This document shows positions 1 to 6,354 of a stretch of 11,263 nt of DNA, one piece after another. The stretch spans positions 1 to 11,263 of the forward strand of contig CALKUG010000334.1 in NCBI GenBank assembly GCA_937996765.1, written 5' to 3'. Under the pieces are notes generated by a model. The model searched no databases. It saw nothing but the letters and a program-made list of their open reading frames with translations, and was not told the origin of the DNA. Each line of letters opens with the position of its first letter. Position 1 is the stretch's first letter. The stretch comes from an uncultured Ignavibacteria bacterium (lineage in GTDB: Bacteria > Bacteroidota > Ignavibacteria > Ignavibacteriales > Ignavibacteriaceae). The position numbers and the translations under genes are program-made.

Positions 1-11
1 TTGTTCAGCAT
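1..11 (-). CDS. Possible first codons of the next gene (runs off the window)
   Basis: An ATG at 11 on the minus strand begins M-L-N and continues past the window edge, 11 bases after the previous stop. That spacing fits the rest of the cluster, but no clear ribosome site is present and only three complete codons are visible, so nothing can be said about the product. Confidence 0.2.
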
Positions 12-22
12 ACTTGATAAAA

Positions 23-301
23 TTAAGACATTGATTTAATTTTTTCAGCGAGTTCCGCTTCACCCTTTGTCTGTGGTGTAACAGCCGAATCTTCTTCACC
101 CTTTTTCTTTTTCTTCTTTTTTTCTGTTTTGACTTTTGGCGGCTTGGGTCCGGAACTTTTGCGCTTTTTAATTAAATGAACAACTAATAACGCCACGAGT
201 ACAATTTCGATAAGAACAAAGGCACCGATATAGATAAGCTTTAACATTCCGTCCTTTTCAGAAGGGGATGGTAATTGAATCATAGTAAGTAACAGATTCA
301 A
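23..301 (-). CDS. Small lysine-rich single-helix membrane protein, unknown function
   Basis: This 92-residue protein has no family I recognise. One hydrophobic helix (about residues 21-44) is followed by a strongly basic segment (IKKRKSSGPKPPKVK, then a run of seven lysines at 61-67). An acidic/alanine-rich tail ends EAELAEKIKSMS. The basic side should be cytoplasmic. The chosen start is TTG at 301, since AGGAA overlapping the upstream stop sits seven bases ahead of it. The ATG at 283 (86 residues) has no ribosome site. It follows the pseudokinase gene by nine bases and looks co-transcribed. The layout (short N-terminus, one helix, basic tail) recalls FliO in shape only. FliO normally lies before fliP, and I see no sequence support for that name. 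Confidence 0.65.
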   Translation of the reverse strand: MNLLLTMIQLPSPSEKDGMLKLIYIGAFVLIEIVLVALLVVHLIKKRKSSGPKPPKVKTEKKKKKKKGEEDSAVTPQTKGEAELAEKIKSMS

Positions 302-307
302 AATGCG

Positions 308-312
308 TTCCT
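308..312 (-). promoter_or_regulatory. Ribosome binding site favouring a TTG start at 301
   Basis: AGGAA on the minus strand overlaps the stop of the pseudokinase gene, and its GGA is seven bases from TTG 301. The ATG at 283 lacks any such element, so this site decides the start of the small membrane protein. Confidence 0.5.
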
Positions 313-1612
313 ATTTCTTCTGAATTGGAAAAATGAGTTTGATTTGGGAACCGCTATTTTGAAGCGGCTCTACTGAAAAACTACCGCTATGTTTTTTCAT
401 AAAATTATCAATAATCCTAACAGTCAAATCAATATACCTACCACTTTTTGTTGTCTCAGGTGACACAATTGTAGAGGTTGATACAACGGTAAAATGAATT
501 GAGCCTTCCTTTTGCCTTGTGCGTAACAATAATCCTGTTTTTTCTCTTCTATTCTTTTTAATAAAAACAAAAAGATTGGAAAGGATTTGCTGTATGTAGT
601 TACTATGCGAAAGCAAGGGCGGCAGATTGCGGTCAAAATCTAAAACTAATTCAATTTTACTATGATCGAGCGAGGTTTTTACCATTTTATAGTATTCCGA
701 AATAATTGCGTTTAAATCGCATGGTTCTATACGAGCAACGTCCTTATTATTTTCAGAAAATTTTATTAGTCTCGCTACAAGTTCGTTAATACGTGCAATT
801 TGAGCTTTTACACGTTGTACTTCCGGAACGCTATCGCCATCGGGGTGCAGGTACTCTATATGTGCCAACATCACTTGAAGCGGCATACGTATATCCTCGA
901 CAATTTGCTCAGCCATTTCACCAACGGCAGCGAGCCGAAACTCATTCGATATCTTCGCAGAAAGATCCTGCAAATCTGCATAAAGAGTTGTGGTATTCTC
1001 CTGAGTTGATATTGTTTCATAAGCACTCAGTGCGGTATGACCAAGCAAGCTAATAGTGTCCCGTTCAGCTTCTGTAATGCTTTTCTCGTTACCCGGTGTG
1101 AGAATTACTAAAAATGCCTTTTTAACTCCACCATGGTACAGTGGAAATGCCAGTATATTTAGCTTTTGTTCAGAATCCGCTTTTGCGCCTAAAAAAGGAA
1201 ACATTACATAGCCTGTTGCTTCAAACAACTTTGCTAAGCGAGTGTCTTTTTTGTAAGTATTTATAGCATCGAGTAACTCATAGGAGTATTTTGACTCTGC
1301 AGGTTTAAAGGCTTGGTTTTCTTCGTCAACAAGTAGAAATGCAACATTTTTAACAGGAATTACTTTTTTAATAGTTTTTTTAAGTAACTCTAATAGTTCT
1401 TGTTTGTCAGCAACTTGTGAGCAATCGGATTGAAAGGCGAGTAAAGTTTGGAAGAAGAAGACCATATTTGCTGTGGTCTTCTCGCTTCCTGAAACTTCCG
1501 GCGGAGATTTTTTTTCCGCTTTCTTCTTTTTGAAGGGCTTATTGAGAGCTATATCCTCAACAGCTTCATGAAAAGGAATGGCATCTATAGTATTTTTTTT
1601 ATAGACACGCAT
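311..1612 (-). CDS. GAF/histidine-kinase-like protein lacking catalytic residues (probable pseudokinase)
   Basis: The 433-residue soluble protein begins with a lysine-rich segment (about 27-36). A GAF-like sensory region follows (about 50-200), then a helical linker, a HisKA-like dimerisation helix pair (about 222-290) and a HATPase-like fold (about 298-430). The H-box region reads AAVGEMAEQIVEDIRMPL at 228-245. It aligns with the usual AAVGEMAxxIAHEIRNPL, but the phospho-acceptor histidine is Glu239 and the next Glu is Asp240. The N-box (IQQILSNLFVFIKKN, 340-354) lacks the usual second Asn. No DxGxG or GxGLGL nucleotide-binding boxes are visible; the G2 position reads SGRYIDL. The final strand GSQIKLIFPI is kept. 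It is therefore probably a non-phosphorylating scaffold or sensor. It overlaps the second HDOD gene (TAATG), which suggests a joint function. There are no frameshifts, so it does not look like a decayed gene. Confidence 0.82.
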   Translation of the reverse strand: MRVYKKNTIDAIPFHEAVEDIALNKPFKKKKAEKKSPPEVSGSEKTTANMVFFFQTLLAFQSDCSQVADKQELLELLKKTIKKVIPVKNVAFLLVDEENQAFKPAESKYSYELLDAINTYKKDTRLAKLFEATGYVMFPFLGAKADSEQKLNILAFPLYHGGVKKAFLVILTPGNEKSITEAERDTISLLGHTALSAYETISTQENTTTLYADLQDLSAKISNEFRLAAVGEMAEQIVEDIRMPLQVMLAHIEYLHPDGDSVPEVQRVKAQIARINELVARLIKFSENNKDVARIEPCDLNAIISEYYKMVKTSLDHSKIELVLDFDRNLPPLLSHSNYIQQILSNLFVFIKKNRREKTGLLLRTRQKEGSIHFTVVSTSTIVSPETTKSGRYIDLTVRIIDNFMKKHSGSFSVEPLQNSGSQIKLIFPIQKK

Positions 1613-2481
1613 TAAAACCAGGCTAAGTTAATTTCTTCCTCAATTAACGGACGATATTTCTCAGTAAGAGCCTCTGCCTGTTCAGCATTACTAATTTTCA
1701 ATATATCAAATACTGAAGTGTCAATTTGAATTTGAGCATCCCAGAAATATTTATCGGGAATAATCTTGTTCACCATAAAATCAGCAAAATGAATTATTGA
1801 AGCCAACTTTTTGTCGCCAACCGATTTACCCGGTAAATGATGGTGGGCAATTGCTTCTGAAAGTGAGGATGGGAAATTCCAATGCTCAGCAAGGAACTTA
1901 GCCATTTCTTGATGTGTTAAACCAAGCACTTCCTCTTCAGCTTCAAGGAACGTTTTACCTTCTTCAACAAGTTTCAGTATAGCCTGGAAGCTTGTGTGGA
2001 AGTACTTATGAATTACAGAAATTCCGAGGTCGTGTAGCAAACCGGCAACAAATGCCTCACCGGTATTTGCGTATTCAAATTCTACTGCAAGCCGACGAGC
2101 AGCTGCGCCTGTAAGAATTGAATGAACCCAAAAATCTTTGTAATTAAGAATTTTGTCATTTTTGATTTTAAACGCTTCCATCATCGAAAGAGCTATTACC
2201 ATATTCTTGATTTCTTGGAAACCAAGTATGATGATTGCGTAATCAATCGTTGATACTCTCCTGGCCAAACCATAGAGCGGCGAGTTGGCGATTGATAAAA
2301 TCTTTGTTACCAAACCTTGATCCTTACCAATAATTTTGGCAAGTGCAGTTGTAGAAACCGAGGGGTCATCTAACAACTTTGTGACTTCAAACATTACCTC
2401 GGGAATCGAGGGAAGAGTTGAAATGTTTGCGAGAACTTTTTCTGTCTTTTTTCTTTTTTCAAGAACTTCTTGGTTATCCAT
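1612..2481 (-). CDS. HDOD domain protein, second of a tandem pair
   Basis: This 289-residue protein is a single-domain HDOD protein and a paralog of the upstream gene. It opens with STLPSIPEVMFEVTKLLDDP (21-40), the standard HDOD N-terminus, then KDQGLVTKILSIANSPLYG (53-71) and IDYAIIILGFQEIKN (79-93). Candidate metal ligands are H120 in WVHS, H150-D151 in GLLHDLG, H190 in LTHQE, H200, and HHH at 213-215. These fall at almost the same positions as in its neighbour. The gap between the two genes is 16 bases. Its stop overlaps the next start by one base (TAATG), which ties it to the kinase-like gene that follows. There is no separate sensor or receiver domain, so any input probably comes from partner proteins. 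The cellular role is unknown, and a motility-related regulator is the natural guess from context. Confidence 0.9.
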   Translation of the reverse strand: MDNQEVLEKRKKTEKVLANISTLPSIPEVMFEVTKLLDDPSVSTTALAKIIGKDQGLVTKILSIANSPLYGLARRVSTIDYAIIILGFQEIKNMVIALSMMEAFKIKNDKILNYKDFWVHSILTGAAARRLAVEFEYANTGEAFVAGLLHDLGISVIHKYFHTSFQAILKLVEEGKTFLEAEEEVLGLTHQEMAKFLAEHWNFPSSLSEAIAHHHLPGKSVGDKKLASIIHFADFMVNKIIPDKYFWDAQIQIDTSVFDILKISNAEQAEALTEKYRPLIEEEINLAWF

Positions 2482-2497
2482 TGCAGATTCCGATTAA

Positions 2498-3370
2498 TTA
2501 TAATGCCTTTATAACATCTATTTGAGATTGATAGTATAATTTATAGTTATTTAAATAGTTTTCCAAATCTTCTTTGCCTGAGAGTTGCAAAGAAACCTCT
2601 TTTGAACGAATTTTTAGGTCATCTTCCTTATATTGTTGCTTTCCGGTGTTAAAAATCTCGGTTGCATAGTCAGATGCAAAAACAAATGCTGCCGTTTTCC
2701 TTTTGCTTGTTGTTAGCTCAGGAGTGTGGTGATTAGCAATTGCATCTATTAAAGGTGCCGGTAAATTCCAGTGTTCAAATACAAACGCAGCAACTTCTTG
2801 ATGCGATGTTCCTAATAATTCTTCCTCAGCATCCACTAAGGATCTGCCTTCGGTTGTAACTATTTTAATAATCTCTTCATATTCTTTAGGATAATTACGA
2901 ATAATTATTGGTATTCCAAAATCGTGTAGCAAACCGGCAGTAAAAACCTCACCGGTATTGAGTACGCCTAAATCTTCTGCCATTTTTTTCGCACCATATG
3001 CTGTCATAAGTGCGTGAGCAATATGAGTGCGATAATTAAACGCACGACTATTAACATCATTCATACTATGGAACATTCTTAACGCCATAGTGATGTTACG
3101 AATTTGCTCAAATCCTAATAAAACTATTGCCTGCTGAATTGAACTTATTCTTCGCAGACTACCGTAAAACGATGAGTTAGCTACTGCAAGTATATGAGCA
3201 ACCAAATTTTGATCCCGCAGTACAGCCTTAACTAACTGTTCCACCGTTGAGTCAGGGTCATCAATTACCTTGAACACTTCATCGCCTGCAAGCGAGTAGG
3301 ATGGCAGGTTCGACTTATTAGCGAACAACTCAAGAGCCCTAAATTTTCTTTCTTCTTGTGATCTAATCAT
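2498..3370 (-). CDS. HDOD domain protein, first of a tandem pair
   Basis: The HDOD domain (HD-related output domain) occurs in bacterial signalling proteins and often sits near motility or chemotaxis genes; its biochemical role is usually unknown. The 290-residue product is a single HDOD domain (about 20-235) plus a C-terminal tail. The N-terminal part contains LRDQNLVAHILAVANSSFYG (51-70) and IQQAIVLLGFEQIRNI (78-93). The HD-like residues are present: H116/H119 in YRTHIAHAL, H149-D150 in GLLHDFG, H190 in GTSHQE, H200, and H214-H215 in IANHH. Metal binding or hydrolase activity is therefore not excluded. It follows the sigma gene by 9 bases and is clearly a paralog of the next gene, with nearly gap-free alignment and the same motif spacing. 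The best Shine-Dalgarno match (AAGGA) is about 15 bases upstream, which is long. Confidence 0.9.
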   Translation of the reverse strand: MIRSQEERKFRALELFANKSNLPSYSLAGDEVFKVIDDPDSTVEQLVKAVLRDQNLVAHILAVANSSFYGSLRRISSIQQAIVLLGFEQIRNITMALRMFHSMNDVNSRAFNYRTHIAHALMTAYGAKKMAEDLGVLNTGEVFTAGLLHDFGIPIIIRNYPKEYEEIIKIVTTEGRSLVDAEEELLGTSHQEVAAFVFEHWNLPAPLIDAIANHHTPELTTSKRKTAAFVFASDYATEIFNTGKQQYKEDDLKIRSKEVSLQLSGKEDLENYLNNYKLYYQSQIDVIKAL

Positions 3371-3379
3371 ACAGCAGCA

Positions 3380-3997
3380 CTATCGTCCTTGTATTGCTTT
3401 CCGCAACTCATCGGTAACCCTTGTATGAATTTGGGATACTCTTGATACGGTAATTTTAAGTAAATCTGCAATCTCTTTATATCCAAGCTCTTCGTAGTAG
3501 TACAGAGTAATAATGAGCCGATCACGCTCGTTCAAATTCTGTAATGCATCGAGTAATAATTGTTTGGTTTCATTTTTAGCAAAACTCTCTTCAGGCGTAT
3601 CATTATCGTCGGCCATCGTTTCATAGAGCTGAGGTCCATCCTCATCCATGTAGCTTTCGTTTAACGATACATTCACTTGTTTCACTTCGGTTTCGTCATC
3701 AAGTTTAACCTTTTTTTGATGGCGACGAATTTCATCAAGTATTCTTCCCCTAATGCGTTGTATTGCATAAGTTTCAAATTTCGTCCCAAATCCTGGATCA
3801 AATCTATCCACAGCTTCGTTTAAACCTTCAATACCGAACTGAAAAAAATCTTTTTCATCAATAACTGTAGAACGAATCAGCTTAGTATTTTGAATAACAT
3901 AATGCACTAAGTTAAGATACTGAAGCATAATCTTCTTCTTATTTAACTCAGAAGGATCGTTTTTAAATTCTATCCAGAGTTCAGAATTTACTGTCAT
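3380..3997 (-). CDS. fliA: FliA/WhiG-type RNA polymerase sigma factor (sigma-28), shortened
   Basis: This is a sigma-70 family factor, most likely the flagellar sigma-28 that transcribes late genes such as flagellin, given its place at the end of the flhA-flhF-flhG block. Of 205 residues, about 24-92 form region 2, including DFFQFGIEGLNEAVDRFD and KFETYAIQRIRGRILDEIRR. About 145-200 form region 4, with LNERDRLIITLYYYEELGYKEIA and the recognition helix around VSRVSQIHTRV (184-194). Between them are only about 50 residues, mostly charged, with SLNES...DEDGPQLYETMADD...TPEE resembling the region 3.2 linker. The helical sigma-3 domain usual in FliA proteins (typical length about 235-255) seems to be absent. 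The ATG lies inside the preceding gene, with AGAGAG upstream. A general-stress or sporulation-type sigma is the alternative, but context favours FliA. Confidence 0.88.
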   Translation of the reverse strand: MTVNSELWIEFKNDPSELNKKKIMLQYLNLVHYVIQNTKLIRSTVIDEKDFFQFGIEGLNEAVDRFDPGFGTKFETYAIQRIRGRILDEIRRHQKKVKLDDETEVKQVNVSLNESYMDEDGPQLYETMADDNDTPEESFAKNETKQLLLDALQNLNERDRLIITLYYYEELGYKEIADLLKITVSRVSQIHTRVTDELRKAIQGR

Positions 3998-4253
3998 TGG
4001 TCTCTCTGTCTAAAAACATTTCATCCGATGATTCCATATCATCGTTGTGCATTTTTTCTTCGGCTTTTTCCTCAAGCCTTCTATTTATCGAACGAATAAA
4101 AACTATAAGCAACAATGCTGCCAATATAGTTACAAAAACTGCTATGAGTGCAGAATATATAATAGTATCAACAGGATTCTTTTTCTGCAAACCAAAAAAT
4201 ATAATGGCTATACAAAACACTAATAATCCGAAGTTAAAAACTATCTTGTTCAT
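3981..4253 (-). CDS. Small two-helix membrane protein of unknown function
   Basis: This 90-residue protein has no family I recognise. It shows two hydrophobic segments (about residues 5-22 and 29-53) joined by a short GLQKKNP turn, followed by a basic patch (RSINRRL, 54-60). An acidic soluble tail follows (EEKAEEK, then DDMESSDEMFLDRE). The basic patch after helix 2 predicts a cytoplasmic tail. The frame ends 17 bases inside the sigma factor gene, so the two are probably translationally coupled. It has no strong ribosome site. Its place between flhG and the sigma gene suggests a flagellar or sigma-linked role, for example holding a partner at the membrane, but this is inference only. The overlap and the clean hydrophobic pattern support it as a real gene. 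Confidence 0.7.
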   Translation of the reverse strand: MNKIVFNFGLLVFCIAIIFFGLQKKNPVDTIIYSALIAVFVTILAALLLIVFIRSINRRLEEKAEEKMHNDDMESSDEMFLDRETNDSKF

Positions 4254-4261
4254 CGTACGGT

Positions 4262-4330
4262 TTATTCAGCTCTTTCTACTTGCCTAAATCCAAAATTGAT
4301 AACTCTTAAAATAATCTCGACTCCATTCAT
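4262..4330 (-). CDS. Possible 22-residue small ORF between flhG and the next gene
   Basis: A 22-codon frame (MNGVEIILRVINFGFRQVERAE) starts two bases after the flhG stop and ends eight bases before the ATG of the next gene, filling the only sizeable gap in this stretch. The peptide alternates hydrophobic and charged residues and could form an amphipathic helix. I recognise no family. Upstream there is only a weak purine stretch (AAAGAA). It may be a real small protein, a leader coupling flhG to downstream translation, or chance. A frame this short is not significant on length alone. Confidence 0.25.
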   Translation of the reverse strand: MNGVEIILRVINFGFRQVERAE

Positions 4331-4332
4331 AA

Positions 4333-5160
4333 TCAAACTGATTCTTTGATATTTGACACATATTCATAGAGTTCTTTGCCCATTTCGTCAATTCTTTTCC
4401 TAAACACGCTGTTAGCAGCAGATTCACTGTATGCAATGTGCTGTTTCATAACGGAATCTGAAATTTCTGAACTTAAAAGTACAATGCCCAATAAAGCAAT
4501 TGGGTTACCTAAAAAGTGCGTTATTGGTTTATTCAGATTTTCATACGCTTCTTTTCCGGCTGCATCAGAACTGGCTTTATTGATGAGTACAACTCTCTTT
4601 AAATTTAATAGTTCTTGATGAATGAGCTTCTCAACTAAGTATGTATCCATCAGTGAGGTTGGCTCAGTTCCAGATATTAGTACAGCGATTGCTGAATTTT
4701 TCAGTATTTCCACTGCCTGCTTTTGCAAGCCGGATGCGGTGTCAATCAATACAATATCGTATCCATCTGTGTTGCTAACAGAAGTAAACAACTTTTCTAA
4801 ATCGTATTGAGTAACTTCTCCATAATCTCTATAGCCGGAACTCCCCGGAATAAAAAAAAGATGAGGCGCCAACTCTTTTGTAATCCCCTCTAACTCAGCG
4901 GTGTTATCAAAAAAATCGGCTAAAGTAATGCTTGGAAGATAATTACAAAGAATACTTAGGTTAGCAAAGGTAGTATCGCAATCGATAAGAAGAACCCTTT
5001 TACCCGAGGCAGCCAATGAAGCTGCAATAGACAGTATGAGAACAGATTTACCGGTTCCGCCTTTACCCGAAACAAAAGAAACTATTGGAGCCCTATCCTT
5101 GCTACTCTGCTTCGACTCCTCACGTGTAAATTTCTTGATTCCGTCTATTTGTTTTGACAT
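4333..5160 (-). CDS. flhG: FlhG, MinD/ParA-type ATPase partner of FlhF
   Basis: FlhG (also called YlxH, FleN or MinD2) is a membrane-associating P-loop ATPase that restrains FlhF and so controls flagellar number and position. The 275-residue product has a deviant Walker A motif, GKGGTGKS, at 32-39 with the signature lysine K33. LLIDCD follows at 57-62, and DIVLIDTASG at 135-144 corresponds to the Walker B/switch region. A C-terminal helix (about 253-272) is likely to hold the membrane-targeting sequence. The N-terminal activation helix known from FlhG, DQAxxLR, appears only in degenerate form as KQIDGIKKF at about 3-11. The ATG overlaps the flhF stop (TAATG), with GAGG just upstream. Position immediately after flhF separates it from ordinary MinD or chromosome ParA proteins. 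Confidence 0.94.
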   Translation of the reverse strand: MSKQIDGIKKFTREESKQSSKDRAPIVSFVSGKGGTGKSVLILSIAASLAASGKRVLLIDCDTTFANLSILCNYLPSITLADFFDNTAELEGITKELAPHLFFIPGSSGYRDYGEVTQYDLEKLFTSVSNTDGYDIVLIDTASGLQKQAVEILKNSAIAVLISGTEPTSLMDTYLVEKLIHQELLNLKRVVLINKASSDAAGKEAYENLNKPITHFLGNPIALLGIVLLSSEISDSVMKQHIAYSESAANSVFRKRIDEMGKELYEYVSNIKESV

Positions 5161-6353
5161 TATTCCTCGGGCGAGTATATCAAACGTGCAAGATACTCGG
5201 CATCTGCAGCAATAATATCATCGGGAATTGTTTGTCCGTTAGTAAAAAACTTAATTGGCTTACCCATTTTCACAGCAGTGTTTACAATGGAACCATAAGC
5301 AGCAGATTCATCCAACTTAGTAAAAATAAATCCTGTGTAATTAACAGCCGCAAACTTCTTTGCAATATCCAACATGGTCTTGGTAGATACACCCGAGTTT
5401 AACGCTAAGAGTATTTCGTTAATTTGTATTTGCGACAAAAATTGTTTTATCTCCTCTAATTGCTTTGTATTATTCTGACTCCTACCGGCAGTATCAATAA
5501 ATACTAAATCTTTTTTACTAAACTTTTTGAGCAATCCTGACATTTCACCTACTTCGTTGGCAACTAAGTATTCAATTTTACTCACATTGGAAAAAATCTT
5601 AAGCTGCTCTACTGCCCCCAAGCGATAGGTATCTATTGTGATAATGCCTACATCTAATTTATGCAGGGCTTTGGATATAAGAGAGAGTTTTGCAATACAA
5701 GTAGTTTTACCAACACCCGTGGGGCCAACCAAAGCAACGGTATAAGGTCCTTTTTTCTTTTCGATGAGAAATGGTGATGTTGGTATTAGATTGGCTAAAG
5801 CGGAAAGAACATAGGGGTCTAATGACCCCGAAGGAATAAAGCCTGCTTGAGTTTTAATCTGTTCAATGATCTTATTAGTTAAAGACGAACCAAGCTCTGC
5901 TTCCATTAAAGCAGTTTTTATTTCACCAAGGCGATCCTCGATTGGTTGAGATGCTATTGAAATCAAAGGCTTTTTGACAAAACTCGTTTTTTGATGCTCA
6001 TTGCTGGAGTGTTGTGTGGTTACTTTTTCTGTGTCAAGCCGTGCTTTTGGGGGCTTTGGGGCATGTAAACTCGAGTCGTCTTTGTGATAGGTTGAGCGAA
6101 TTCGATTTCGAAGATTAACTAATTCACCATCAATATCTTCGGGTTGATCAACCTTAATTTTTTCTTTTTTTGAGTTGGGCTGATTGATTGGATCACTATC
6201 AATCGCGGCAACAACCTCAAACTTTTTTGGTTGATACGGATCGTTAGTGTCAATTACGCGGGTAGTAATGATAATTGCATCATCACCTAATTCTTGTTTC
6301 ATTGCGTCCACTGCTTCTTGCAATGTTGCGGCAATGTACTTCTTTATATTCAA
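5160..6353 (-). CDS. flhF: FlhF, SRP-type GTPase for flagellar placement
   Basis: FlhF is a signal-recognition-particle-type GTPase that dimerises on GTP and recruits early flagellar components to the right site and number at the membrane. The 397-residue product has the FlhF-specific N-terminus (MNIKKYIAATLQEAVDAMKQ), followed by a low-conservation basic linker (about 55-130). Next come a helical N domain (about 135-200) and a G domain with P-loop GPTGVGKTT at 210-218, DTYRLGAVEQL at 241-251, DTAGR at 287-291 and TKLDES at 345-350. The start is TTG. The homologous N-terminus begins exactly there, AGAGG lies six bases upstream inside the end of flhA, and the next in-frame ATG (residue 18) would cut the conserved first helix. 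Its stop overlaps the flhG start by one base (TAATG), a common arrangement for these partners. Confidence 0.96.
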   Translation of the reverse strand: MNIKKYIAATLQEAVDAMKQELGDDAIIITTRVIDTNDPYQPKKFEVVAAIDSDPINQPNSKKEKIKVDQPEDIDGELVNLRNRIRSTYHKDDSSLHAPKPPKARLDTEKVTTQHSSNEHQKTSFVKKPLISIASQPIEDRLGEIKTALMEAELGSSLTNKIIEQIKTQAGFIPSGSLDPYVLSALANLIPTSPFLIEKKKGPYTVALVGPTGVGKTTCIAKLSLISKALHKLDVGIITIDTYRLGAVEQLKIFSNVSKIEYLVANEVGEMSGLLKKFSKKDLVFIDTAGRSQNNTKQLEEIKQFLSQIQINEILLALNSGVSTKTMLDIAKKFAAVNYTGFIFTKLDESAAYGSIVNTAVKMGKPIKFFTNGQTIPDDIIAADAEYLARLIYSPEE

Positions 6354-6354
6354 C

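Noticed and set aside
23..301. The small basic membrane protein as FliO.
   Set aside because: Only the general shape matches. It sits at the wrong end of the cluster, and I see no shared sequence motif.
793..1053. Plus-strand frames opposite the pseudokinase gene.
   Set aside because: The minus-strand product aligns with the histidine-kinase layout throughout this stretch, so the antisense frames are not supported.
311..1612. The kinase-like gene as a decayed pseudogene.
   Set aside because: It has an uninterrupted frame of 433 codons, coupled start and stop sites, and a retained fold-level pattern, which argue for a functional non-catalytic protein.
1751..1758. The minus strand reads CCCGATAA, close to the sigma-28 -10 element GCCGATAA.
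   Set aside because: It lies inside the second HDOD gene, and I find no TAAA-type -35 element at the proper distance upstream. A single 8-base match is expected by chance.
4254..4261. The short palindrome CGTACG just before the two-helix gene as a possible operator or terminator.
   Set aside because: It is only six bases, with no loop, no T-run and no second copy nearby.
3997..4287. A 96-codon plus-strand frame opposite the two-helix membrane gene.
   Set aside because: The minus-strand frame has a clean membrane-protein pattern and fits the operon direction. The plus-strand frame is serine-rich, as expected for a shadow, and would oppose the operon.
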